Shown in pieces: positions 42,545-53,485 of a DNA stretch of 64,000 bases. The notes beneath the pieces were generated by a model, which searched no databases, was not told where the DNA came from, and saw only the letters and a list, made by a program, of their open reading frames with translations. Position numbers and translations under genes: made by a program. Within the stretch, counting starts at the first letter, position 1; each line of letters opens with the position of its first letter. The stretch is from Riptortus pedestris (taxonomy: Eukaryota > Arthropoda > Insecta > Hemiptera > Alydidae), in the NCBI GenBank assembly GCA_019009955.1, contig CM032232.1, forward strand, positions 137,016,001 to 137,080,000, read 5' to 3'.

Positions 42545-43535
42545 TTAACCCTCGATCGGGCGCGTCAAGAATATTCCGCCATCGGGCGCGTGTATCTCAC
42601 AGATCATCCTCAACCGTTTTTACGGAAATACAGTTTTTTTAATATATATTTTGCACTAAAATGTTCAGCGTGTGATTAGAAACCATAAAAGAGGAAGTAT
42701 TTGTTTGAAAGAAGTAAATAATTTTTAAAATTGACAAGTATTATAACATAAATAAACGGTGGACGATAATTTTTAAAATATAATTAAAAAACACAAATAT
42801 CAAAAGGAATTATTTAAGTGCACATGCCTTAATTATACATATTTCATTTCAGTTTGTGAAAAATATAAAAATATTATCTAAATATAACTTCAATCAAAAA
42901 TAAGTAGCACGAAATCACTTTTATATAAGACTTAATGAAAATTATCAAAAATTTTTAAAAATACCAGTTTAATTGTTATTTCTTTTGGAGAGCTGCATTA
43001 CAATTAGGACAAAGCATGGAACTATGTTGTTAACAAATTTTGTTTTTGCAAATCTCACAAGAGTAATTAGTACGCCTACATTTATTTTCAGTTTTGCTTG
43101 GTTCACATCATTTTCTTTTGTTCGTTGTAGCGGAGTGTCTTTTTTTATGCTGTTCTGTACTTGAGTTCAATGTATGGTCCAATGAGCTAGTGTACTCTTA
43201 TGAGTCTCTGTAGTCTTCAAGTTTCGTCCTTAGTTCGGTTGGTAAACGTCTACTATTGTCACTGCGTCGTGCAATATATCCTTGTACAAGTTCTTCTGAA
43301 AGCTCATGTTTGAGCAAAATAATAGAATAATAGGTTTATATGATTACATTTTAATAAAGAGAAACTTAATTGATGTACATATTTATGAAATACAGATACA
43401 GAGACATACCTTGAGGGGGAGTTCTCTAAAACACATAACTCGAAGCACTGCAACACCACTCTATGCTAGGAGGCGTGGCAAATATTTTTCTAGAAACTGT
43501 GTATCTGAGAGATCACGCGCCCGACGGAGGGTTAA
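42545..43535 (-). mobile_element. piggyBac-type non-autonomous element, both ends present
   Basis: TTAA at 42545-42548 and at 43532-43535. The inverted ends are CCCTCGATCGGGCGCGT and CCCTCCGTCGGGCGCGT (the second read inward from the right), 15 of 17 identical. TTAA duplication with CCC-starting inverted repeats is the piggyBac hallmark. Internal sequence on the minus strand (about 43290-42960) is a decayed transposase C-terminus: ARRSDNSRRLPTELRTKLE, then RRTNYSCEICKNKIC and LCPNC in broken frames. The catalytic part is deleted, so it needs a transposase from elsewhere. Confidence 0.9.
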
Positions 43536-43544
43536 TACTTGAGT

Positions 43545-43655
43545 TAGGAAGAAATGCAAAGAGTATCGACGGATATTTGTGGACATTTTTCGAAAATCGT
43601 GTCATGAGTGTAACCTCCATTGCTAAGGCCCTTAAGGGAAATTTTCTAAAAGTTT
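43545..43655 (-). repeat. HINE-like repeat, 5' end fragment
   Basis: Reverse-strand GTATCGACGGATATTTGTGG, CGAAAATCGTGTCATGAGTG, then CCTTAAGGGAAATTTTC. Confidence 0.7.
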
Positions 43656-43842
43656 GAATAGGACGGTTTTTGCTAATCATAACAATATCTATAAATTGTG
43701 TCCCATGATATTTTTTAATTCGCTGAATTGGAATAGAGATACCGTATATATATTTCAAATAAAATAATTTTAAAAGTGGTGCAACTAAACATTTTCTTTA
43801 TTTAATTGAATAGGTGTTAAAGGAAGACATGTAGTGTACAAG

Positions 43843-44630
43843 TCAGAGTTGGGAAATCCCTTAAGGGAAATCAGCTATTGAGGTAGTACTCATGATGCGA
43901 TTTTCGAAAATTTTCTTCAAATGTCCATCGATCCTACCCAGGAGATGACGAAAATGAGGTCCGTTCAAAATTATATATATTTGTCTGTTAACGCTCTAGT
44001 GGTCGCAATTTTTGTTTGATCGTTACGAAACTCGATATTTAACCGTTTTATGTAAAAAGACAGATCAAGTTCGTTAATGGCTGAAATCAGACAAGAGGGA
44101 GGGGGGGGGTTTAGAGGGATGGATTTTCGAAAATTCGAAATATCTCCTTTATTATGCATCGGATCGAAAAATTGTATAGAATCGTATTGCAAATTAAATT
44201 TACTATAAATATTGTTATATACATTTATTCTTTATCTTGAATATTAACCGAGATATTTGCATTTTTATGAAGTCTGTGGGACACGTGGTCGGTTATAGTT
44301 CGGATTAGGTCGGCCATTTTCGTAACTCCTCGGCTCAGGTGGAAGCTTCTTCTAACCTTACCTTTCCTTCGTTACTTTGTGAGATTTATGCAATTATGTT
44401 CTTCTTTAGTTCTTGGACTACTTAAATTTGAGTTATTAAAATATAAATTATTCTTACAATTCAGAAGCCGTTTCAGTTGGGAAGTTATTTTAATAAGCTG
44501 AAAGATTTCTCATTACCGTTTGTATTTAATCACGGTGGTATTGTGTTACCAGTATGCAGATTTCTCTATTGTAAAACTTCACATGGGAAATCTGCTTAGT
44601 TAACGCAGCCCCTGCGTGACGGACTTTTTT
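43843..44630 (+). repeat. Complete HINE-like repeat
   Basis: Decayed 5' tip, then CCCTTAAGGGAAATCAGC, the CATCGATCCTACCCAGGAGA segment, a very short (TA)4 tract near 43973, a G-run near 44100, and a 3' end with hairpin ACGCAG/CTGCGT and GACGGACTTTTT. Confidence 0.88.
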
Positions 44631-44631
44631 T

Positions 44632-45690
44632 ACTTCTGGTTCCATTTCATCCGTTATCGTACTTTATCGTTAAATTTCCATAAAACGTTTATATATCAAA
44701 TTTGGTAACTATGAAAGACAACTTGCATTCCACTATTACATTAATAGACAACAAAAATTTATACGTATATAGTTTTTAATGGACTTCATTGACGTCATCT
44801 TCTGGGTAGGCTAAAAGGGCATGTGCAGAGACATTTTTTGAAGATTCAACTATGAGTCAAAGGAACAGATAAATATGACAGTGAAACGCGGATTCGCCTA
44901 ACTGGTGGATTTGTAATTTGCTTTTCAATTACGATATGAGATATCAATCAAGGTGGATAGCCTGAAAGAAGACATCGAGAGAAAGCTAGCTGAACGATAT
45001 TCCATCTGAAGACAACCGTAAGATGTTCGAATTACGGTGGCCTGTCCCCGGAGGCTAACCTGGTTCTGTCGTCCTTTACAACATCTCACATAGAATACAG
45101 CCTGGATTAAGCCATTCCCTAAGTATTTCCATGGATGAGATAAACTCCTTTAACTGAAATATTATAAATGGAATTTTTATTTTTTTAGGTGGGGGAGACT
45201 CATTTTCTGTGTCATTTTAATGATTAAAAACAATAATGATTGGTATAATGTTATATTGGCTAACACATTACGACTTTCTAAAGAAAATTCATTACATCGA
45301 ATGACAAACATAAAAAATTTAAAGAGCGTTGAGTTGTGTTTTCACTTGAGGGTTTAATAAATTCGAAGTTCTAAAATCACTTGTCAGATTGATTGTTTAA
45401 ACGCTAGTAATCATTTGTAGTAAAATTACTAAAATCTGTCCTTCTCACGTGTCCTTCACAATAGACTAGATGGAAGAGACTAAATGTAATTTTATTCTTT
45501 CTCAATGGATTATAGCTACACATGAGCAATTCTTTCAAAAAATATAGGCCCAAGTAATCAAGCCATCAAGTGGTTTAGGAACCAAATTTATGATCCTTTC
45601 AATTTTAAAGCCTACTTAAAAAAGCAAACTAGTGATATACGAAACTGTGATTAGGGCAGTGAATGTACAGAAGTGAAAATCTCACTACAG
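44632..45690. other. Mostly unassigned
   Basis: 44770-44860 resembles a very old HINE-like 5' segment (GACGTCATCTTCTGGGTAGG). The rest has no gene or repeat I recognise. Confidence 0.4.
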
Positions 45691-46880
45691 AATACAGGAG
45701 GGTTTTTCTGGTTAAGGAAAGAGGATTAAATAAATTAAATCTGGACTAAAAACCAAAATGTCCTTGGATTATTTAAATTAGATCTGGGCCAAAATACCAA
45801 AAGGGCCTGGATACAATGAATCAGACCTCGACCAAAGACCAAAATGACCAGGATTAAATGAATTAGGTGAGGGCCAAAGACCAAGACGACTTCGGTTAAA
45901 TAAATTAGGTGAGAGCCAAAGACGAATATGTCCTGGATTAATTAAATTAGATCTGGGCCAAAAGACCATAAGGACCTGGATACGATGAATGAAACCTGGG
46001 CCAAAGACCAAAATGACCTGGATTAATTAAATTAGATCAGGGTCAAAAGACCATTAGGACCTGGATACAATGAATCAAACATGGGCCAAGACCAAAATGT
46101 CCTAGATTAATTAAAATAGATCTGGGCCAAAAAACCATTAGGACCTGGATACAATGAATCAAACCTGGGCCAAAGACCAAAATGTCCTGGATTAATTAAA
46201 TTAGATCTGGGCCAAAAGACCATAAGGACCTGGATAAAATGAATCAAACCTGGGCCAAAGGCCAAAATGGCCATAAATGAATTTAGTTAGGGCCAATGAC
46301 TTCGGTTAAATAAGTTAAGTGAGAGCCAAAGACCACAATGTCCTGGATTAAATGAATCAGATCTGTACCAAAGACCAAAATGACCTGGATAAAATGTATC
46401 AGACCTGGGCCAAATACCAAAATGACCTGGATAAAATGAATTTAAATTAGATCTGAGTTAAGACCAAGCTGGCCTGGATTAAGTTAATTCGATTTGGGCT
46501 AAGGTCCAGGATTACGTCGATAAAATGAGTCAGACCTCCACCAAATACCAAAACGACCTAGATTAAATGAATTAGATCTGGACCAAAGACCAAAATTACC
46601 TAGATATAATGAATCAGACCTGGGCCAAGGACCAAAATGACCTGGATTAAATGAATTAGATCTGAGTTAAGACCAAGCTGGCCTGGATTAAATTAATTCG
46701 ATTTGGGCTAAGGTCCAGGATTACGTCGATAAAATGAGTCGGACCTCCACCAAAGACCAAAACGACACGGACTAAATGAATTCGATTTTAATACAAGACC
46801 AAGAAGGCCTGCATTAAATGTATTAGAAAGGAATCCAAGGTCAAGATGACCTAGATTAAATGAATTAGGTCTGGCCAAGT
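45690..46880. repeat. ~43-bp minisatellite, roughly 27 diverged units
   Basis: Units of the type GACCTGGATTAAATGAAT / TAGATCTGGGCCAAAGACCA / AAAT recur throughout, with two alternating variants (GATTAATTAAATTAGATC and GATACAATGAATCAAACC), hinting at a two-unit higher order. Small ORFs in it are repeat translations. Confidence 0.9.
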
Positions 46881-46984
46881 TTCCTACCCTCTCCATGTCT
46901 TAAGTTTTCAACAACAAAACTTGCAGATGGTGGTCAGCTTAAGTAGGGTACCGGCTACGTGAGATGACTCTCTAACATCTCACC

Positions 46985-47330
46985 CCTTTTTGCTATTGAG
47001 GCTCTACGCATGACGCAATTTTTGAAAAAATTTCTCAAATGTCCATCGATCATACATAGGAGATGACGAATATTAGGTCCGTTCAAAATTTCCTATATAT
47101 TCATTTGCCTTTTACCGCTCTAGCAGTCGTAAATTTTTGTTTGATCGTTAACTCGACAGTTCAACAGTTTAGATCAAATTTGTTAATGGCTGATATAGGT
47201 TCCGGAATACCACCGTCATTTTACATAGAAATACGAGAATATATTTATTTATGGATTACATATGGTGAGTTGATATCACAAGTGTGTTATACCACCAGCT
47301 TGGAAATCCGCTTTGTTAACGCAGTCAACA
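46985..47330 (+). repeat. HINE-like repeat, shortened, both ends decayed
   Basis: CTATTGAGGCTCTACGCATG, CATCGATCATACATAGGAGA and GCAGTCGTAAATTTTTG, then TGGAAATCCGCTTTGTTAAC before the palindrome at 47337. Confidence 0.7.
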
Positions 47331-47336
47331 ACTGCC

Positions 47337-47388
47337 CCAACTGGGCTTATAAAAGTCCATGTCGTAGGACTTTTATAAGCCCAGTTGG
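47337..47388. repeat. Perfect palindrome, 22-bp arms, 8-bp spacer
   Basis: Arms 47337-47358 and 47367-47388 are exact reverse complements around ATGTCGTA. It stands where the hairpin of the adjacent HINE-like 3' end would be expected, and is unlike that hairpin. Confidence 0.95.
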
Positions 47389-47748
47389 AAACCTTAAAGA
47401 ATTCTGAAAGATGTTGGCGTTAAAGCCCTGTGCCTTTCAAGACTTGAAAGTTTGCGAAGTGTCTTTGGACATCTAGAAGAATGTTGACAGACGATTATAA
47501 ATATATATACATTATTAGGGTAGATTAAATCTCGATCATTTTGAGAGTGGGCTATAGGGATTATGGGAGTATTATAGATGGGAGTAGGTCGGAGCTCGTT
47601 GCTTATTCATAACCTCGCTGGTCTAATGAACATCCTCCATCTCCTCTCGGGCTTCTCCTAATCCTCGCCCTTTATAAGATCGTTGCAGATGGAAGTACTG
47701 CAGTCATCCACAGCAAATCGAGGGGTGGCGCTCAAAATCAATTTTAAA

Positions 47749-47791
47749 ACGTCCTTCGCGCAAGGACTGCGTTGACTAAGAGTATTTCTCA
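47749..47791 (-). repeat. HINE-like repeat, decayed 3' end
   Basis: GTCCTTCGCGCAAGGACTGC then TAAGAGTATTTCTC: only the inner stem pairs remain. Confidence 0.65.
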
Positions 47792-47903
47792 AGTGTTGTA
47801 ACTACGTACTAATGATCTCATCTCACCATTGATAATCTATTCGGAAATAAAAATATGCCTGTTGTGCGTTGTTGTGGTCGCAATTTTTGTTTAATCGTTA
47901 TCA

Positions 47904-48325
47904 ACTCAGGGGCTGCGTAAACTAAGTAGATTTCCCACGTGAACTTATACAAAAAATCTCCATACAAGAGCCGAACAGTTACGGCAAAGGGCCGACTAGC
48001 TTTTGGCGGGAAACTCAGTCGTCCGTTATCAGCTCAAAATTAATACAAATACGAATATCTCGGTTAATATTCAAGATAGAGGATAAATGTATAGACCGAT
48101 ATTTATAGCTAATTTAAGTTACAATAAGATTGGTTCTATACAATTTCTTGATCCGACGTATGGTAACGGAGATATTTAGAATTTTCGAAAATCCCCACTC
48201 TAAACCCCCCTCTCACTCGTCCGATTTCAGCCATTAACGTACTTGATCTGTCATTTTGCATAAAACGTGTAAATATCTAGTTTGGTAACGATCAAACAAA
48301 AATTGCGACCGCTAGAGCGTTAACA

Positions 48326-48375
<50 letters not shown>
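47904..48375 (-). repeat. HINE-like repeat, 3' half, left arm of an inverted pair
   Basis: AGGGGCTGCGTAAACTAAGT then AGATTTCCCACGTG, then the reverse core ending GACCGCTAGAGCGTTAACAG and a (TA)n tract at about 48330-48383. The outer half of the hairpin is cut off. Confidence 0.85.
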
Positions 48376-48384
<9 letters not shown>

Positions 48385-48940
48385 GTATATTTGGTGTGAT
48401 ATTTTTGTCTGCTACCTGTATCAGTCGCAATTTTTGTTTGATCGTTACCAAACTCGATATTTAGTCGTTTTATGTAAAAAGAAAGATCAAATTCGTTAAC
48501 GGCTGAAATCGGACCAGTAGGAGGGGGGGTTTAAAGGGGAGGATTTTCGAAAAATCGAAATATCTCCGTTACTATACGTCGGATCAAAACATTGTACAGA
48601 ATCAATCTTATTGGAAATTAAACTTACTATAAATATTGTTATATAAATTTATTCCCTATCTTGAATATTAACCGAGATATTTGCATTTTTATGAAATTTG
48701 GGCCGATACCGGATTTTTGAATTTCCCGCGAAAAGCTAGTTCGGCCCTTTGCCGTAACCGTTCGGCTCTCCTATGGAGATTTTTCCGAGATATTTGCATT
48801 TGTTATTTAATCTGGGCGGCTAACGGACGAGTGACTTTCCCGCCAAAAGCTAGTTCGGCCGTTTCCTTAACTGCTCGGTTCTCGTGAAATTTCTCTATTG
48901 CAAAACTTCACGTGGGAAATCTGCTTAGTTTACTTTTTTT
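48376..48940 (+). repeat. HINE-like repeat, 3' half, right arm of an inverted pair
   Basis: From the shared (TA)n tract the plus-strand core runs (TCAGTCGCAATTTTTGTTTG, GGAGGGGGGG) to CGTGGGAAATCTGCTTAGTT. It then ends in T-rich DNA with the hairpin deleted. The segment around 48700-48890 is internally duplicated (AAAGCTAGTTCGGCC twice). Confidence 0.85.
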
Positions 48941-48945
48941 AATTT

Positions 48946-49610
48946 TGAATAATATATTTCCTACATAGATTTCAGTTTTGTTTAAACATTAACACGCGCC
49001 ATATCAAAGTGACTTACTTCAAGTCAAATTATTTCACTAGTACACAAATTTTCTGAACTCATTAAATACATAGTTTATTTATTTATTTATCTCAGCAAAT
49101 TGCTGAGAGGTTGAAAAATAAAAGTGTTTAAATCCGTAAATAGAGGATTCGGGCGACATATGGCCACTGGAGAACTAGCCTGCTTTATTGGCCCCGCTGG
49201 AGAACTCTTTGTTTTCCAGCGAAATTGATGCCTGGAATTGCTCATTATTCATCTCTTCCCTGACAGACCTCCATGAATTTTTTTCAGGGGGTGGCCTGGA
49301 AAGGGTGGATTTTAATTAAGGTTGCAACGGAGAAGTTATTTGACTACACGACTACTTTCGGGTTTTTAATTTTTACGGAAAAAATTCATTCGATTGCTGG
49401 TTAAATTGTACAGCAAGGGTGTATGGTTCCCTTTGAATTTCATTTTGTCTTTACATATGATTCATTTTGTTACCAAATTTACAAATTGAAACGAATTTCC
49501 GTATAACTGAGCATAAATAGGGGATGAAAGTTATTATTATAACAGATAGTTGGGTTAATTTCAGCGTAATTACAGGCGAGGTGAAATTAATTAGGAAATC
49601 TGTGTGTAGG
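48946..49610. other. Unassigned stretch
   Basis: Contains TGGCCACTGGAGAACTAGCC and GGCCCCGCTGGAGAACTCTT, a short imperfect duplication, but no gene. Confidence 0.45.
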
Positions 49611-50086
49611 TTAGTAGATTTTTCCTAAGGGAAATCAGCTATTGGGGTCGCAATATTTCCTCAAATGACCATCGATCATACCATGGATATGACGAAAATG
49701 AGGTCCTTTCAAAGCACATATATATATGTATTTGTTAATGGTCCAGCGGTCACAATTTTTGTTTGATCATGATACTTAAACGTTTTATGTAAAAATAAAG
49801 ATCAAGTTCGTTCTTACAGAAATCAGACGGGGGAGGGTGGAATTTTCAAAATTCTTAATATCTCCGTTATTATGCATCGGACCGAAACATTGAATAGAAC
49901 CAAGCTTATTGCAAATTAAATTTTCTATATTTGTTATTATTTACTTTTTTTTACTATCTTTAACATTAACAGACATATTTGCATTTTTAGTTTACGGCCT
50001 TCATTAAACAGAATTCAGTATCGGTTTACGGAGTTCAGTAAGTAGTATGATGGAGTCTTCAATTAAGATTTTGCTGTCATGACTCA
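49611..50086 (+). repeat. HINE-like repeat, 3' end missing
   Basis: TTAGTAGATTTTTCCTAAGG then GAAATCAGC at the 5' end, a short AT tract at 49718, the core, and part of the long-form tail. It is cut by the next, inverted copy. Confidence 0.75.
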
Positions 50087-50419
50087 AAAAGTCCGTCACG
50101 CAGGGACTGCGTAACCTAAGCAGATTTCCCGCGTAAAATTTACAATAGAGAAATTTCACGAGAGCTGAACAGTCAAGGAAACGGTCGACCTAGCTTTTGG
50201 CGGGAAACTCACTCTCATCCGTTATCCGCCCAGATTTAAGAAAAATGCAAATATCTCGGTTAATATTCAAGATAGAAAATAAATGTATATAACAATATTT
50301 ATAGTAAATTTAATTTGCATTAAGATCAATTCTATACAATTTTTCGATCCGACGTATAGTAACGGAAATATTTCGAAAATCCTCCCCTCTAAACTAAAAC
50401 AAATATATATATATATATA
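50087..50419 (-). repeat. HINE-like repeat, 3' half (split by a Helitron)
   Basis: AAAAGTCCGTCACGCAGGGA then CTGCG...AAGCAGATTTCCC; stem intact with loop TCC. The core reads to the AT tract at 50403-50419, where the Helitron begins. The 5' end is at 52546-52670. Confidence 0.85.
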
Positions 50420-52545
50420 CTAGCTAAGGTACCCGGCTTCGCTCGGGAAATAGGGATTTTTTTTTGAGCAAGGCTTCAATGTTTACTACACTTCCCGTCT
50501 GGGCGCATTTTCCCGTGAGGGTCAGGCAGGCGGCTTACAGAAAAAAAAATTGTAATTCAAATAAGCCCCTAATCATTGTTTCCCGTGAGAGTCAGGCGGG
50601 CGACGTATAGAAGAGAAATTTTAATTTTGAAGAATAAATAAAAATGTGTTCCTGATCTATCTATCTCCACTTTTTAACTCACCTTTTTGAATACTTCAAA
50701 CCATAATCGTGGATAGCATTTATTAAAATTAAATATCCTCTATAATGAAACTTATTTCCTGTCAAAAACCAATCCGAGCTCGTATAGTTTAAGCATAGTT
50801 TTGTAATTAGATTATATTCGTAATAGTAGAGCGCAGTGGAAATCATTTCACAGGAAATAGGTTAACTCAATAACTGTTTAGGCTCCGGCCTCCTTCCGCT
50901 CCAGCATCTCCATAGTTTTCCTAATAATTTATCTACCTGATGGAATTAAATAATAGTATTACCCTAAAAATAATTTCATTTATATTCAAAAATATAGGTG
51001 AGGGGAAGAGAACGTAGCCCTCCCTGCAAAATAAGTAGAACTTTAAATCATATCAAATTTAAATGGATATTGTCTTTTTCATAATAACATTACCATTAAC
51101 GTCTAATTGTTATGATGGTACATATTTGTTTCAATAACATCAAGATATTGGAAATAAGATAATATAATAGCAGAACCAAAGAGTATGATCCCATAACTTC
51201 CGCTATCACTCTTTGTGCCAATCCAGCTGACTTTGTTTAAATAATACATTATTACAAATTAAATAACGGAAATGCTCTTATAGTTTACATTTCTATTGGA
51301 AATAAATAGCAATGTTATTTTCTAGGAGAAATAAATAAATGAGAAGGGACGACGGAGATATATAACCTCACTAATCCGAATCATATTTAGGTAGAGTTAT
51401 CATATATGACAAACATAAAATCTTTTGTCATAATATTCATTCATTAAAAACACTTAAATAAGCATAAATAAAATTAATGACTCCCGCTATAGTTTTAGCG
51501 TATATCCCGTGTTTACTTCATTTTACGAACATAGTGAATGCAACAAAAGTTACACTAAATAATAAAATAAACAACTTTTATGTGCATGTTTGCCGAGAAT
51601 CTAATAGGAAACGAAATATCATAATTTTTCATTTCAGGCCTCCCTCATAACCCCCACTCTCGTCCGGGCGTAAAACTTTTAATATAGCTTATAATCATGG
51701 AAGAATTAATGCTAATTCACATACCGAGTCTTGTTAATTTCGGTTCAATCGTTAGTGCCCAACAAAATTGTTGGCTCCCGCTTTAGTATTTAGTGTAAAT
51801 CTCGTTTATACTTTGTTATACGACAAAAGTGAATATAATAAATCTTATTGTAAATAACAACATAAACAACTTTCGTCATGTGCATATTTGGAGAAAAAAC
51901 CAGTAGAAAACGAAATACCGCTATTTTTAATTTAAGGCCTCCCTTACAACCCCCACTCCTGCCCGTCCCTAGAATTGTTGGTATAGCTTATGATAATTAA
52001 GGCGTCAGTGCTAATACACATACTGAGATTTAATTAGTTCGGTTGAGTCTTTTGTGCCAAATAATATTGTTGACTCCCGCTATAGTCATTAGCGTATAAC
52101 TCATTTAAACTTCGGATTACGATGAAAGTGTTTATGACAAAAGTTACTCTAAATAACAAAATAAACAACTTTTGTTATGTGCATATTTGCCAAAAAACCA
52201 ATAGAAAACGAAATATCGCGACTTTTAATATCAGGCCTCCCTTATAACCCCCACTCCTGTTCGTCTCAGAGAAAATTAATATAGCCTAAAGTCTAAGTTG
52301 GGTTAGTATTAATATACATACCAAGTTTCATAAAATTCGGTTCAGCCGTTTATGCGTGAAAAGGTAACAAACAAACAAACAAACAAATAAACAAACAAAC
52401 AAATAAACAAACAAACAAACAAACAGACACCAAAGAAACAAAATGCAGTTATGGTGTCTATGACATGTGAAACGAAAAGTTATCGTGAAATTTCGCGAAA
52501 AAAATCAATGTACAGACAGAGGTTACAATTTTATATATATATAGA
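50420..52545 (-). mobile_element. Non-autonomous Helitron nested in a HINE-like repeat, 2126 bp
   Basis: On the minus strand it starts TCTATATATATATAAAATTG (after an A, at 52545) and ends GCCGGGTACCTTAGCTAG (at 50420, before a T). From 52545 inward it has the CTTTTCACGCATAAACGGCT head, a GTTT microsatellite and at least three ~300-bp units (TTATAACCCCCACTC near 52243, 51946, 51645 on the plus strand). The region 50470-51400 is different, longer internal sequence without a recognisable protein. Both ends sit inside the (TA)n of one HINE-like copy. Confidence 0.88.
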
Positions 52546-52670
52546 TATATACAGATTTGAACGGACCTCATTTTTGTCATCTACTAGGTAGGATCGATGG
52601 ACATTTGAAGAAAAATCCACCATGAGTACGACCTCAATAACTAATTTCCCTTAAGGGAAATCTGCTAAAA
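52546..52670 (-). repeat. HINE-like repeat, 5' end (continuation of 50087)
   Basis: GGACCTCATTTTTGTCATCT, GTAGGATCGATGGACATTTG, then TTTCCCTTAAGGGAAATCTG and CTAAAAA. Confidence 0.87.
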
Positions 52671-52970
52671 ATGTAGGGTACCTGATCTATACCATAATCG
52701 ATAATTACCTGTCATTCTCAACTTTAAAGATCACCTAAGCTGATTGCCAAGATATCTCTGTTACTATGAATCTGATTAAAAAATATTATTGATGCATTCT
52801 TGTTAAACTATTGCCCTCAAATGATATTCTATACACGTAACTTAAATATTAAGTGAGTTTTTCTTTGGTTCTTATTTTCTGACTTCAGGAAAAAATCCAC
52901 AACTAATCATCGGATTTTTATTTGCAAGTACACAATATATTGGGAAATAAAAGCAGCAGTGTATCTACGA

Positions 52971-53015
52971 CATGGGAATCTGCTTAGTTAACGCAGCCCC
53001 TGCGTGACGGACTTT
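52971..53015 (+). repeat. HINE-like repeat, 3' end
   Basis: CATGGGAATCTGCTTAGTTA, hairpin ACGCAG-CCC-CTGCGT, GACGGACTTT. The sequence before it (52690-52960) is a variant core. 53016-53480 has nothing identified. Confidence 0.8.
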
Positions 53016-53485
53016 CAAAGACTTCATGTCAAATACGTATATCTAACCACTAATGAATTTTATGAATTTTATTTGTCATGAATATGATAAAAGGATATTA
53101 AATCCATTGCTTTCGCATTTGCATACGCTATGCATATACGGCTAAAATTTAAATGTATTTTCAAACATAAACGAATATTTTTAAATAAATAAAGTCCTTA
53201 GTGTTGGCTAATAGAGAATTCCTGTAAAACTTTAGCTAGTGGATAGCTCTTTTAACCTTTTCATTAACCTGTAACATGCCTGTTTTTTATTTCTCCGCTT
53301 GATATTGACCACTAAAAGTATTAAATATCTTTGAGTCTACATTTATGTCTATGTACTTACGACATATTTGTATTATGGTTGCAATCTGGGAATCAAAATG
53401 ATTGATGTTCTGTTGAGTTTATATCAAAATTAAGCGCCTCTAAATTCGGGGAGAAGCGTATTTTAGCTTCGTTTGACATAATTAA

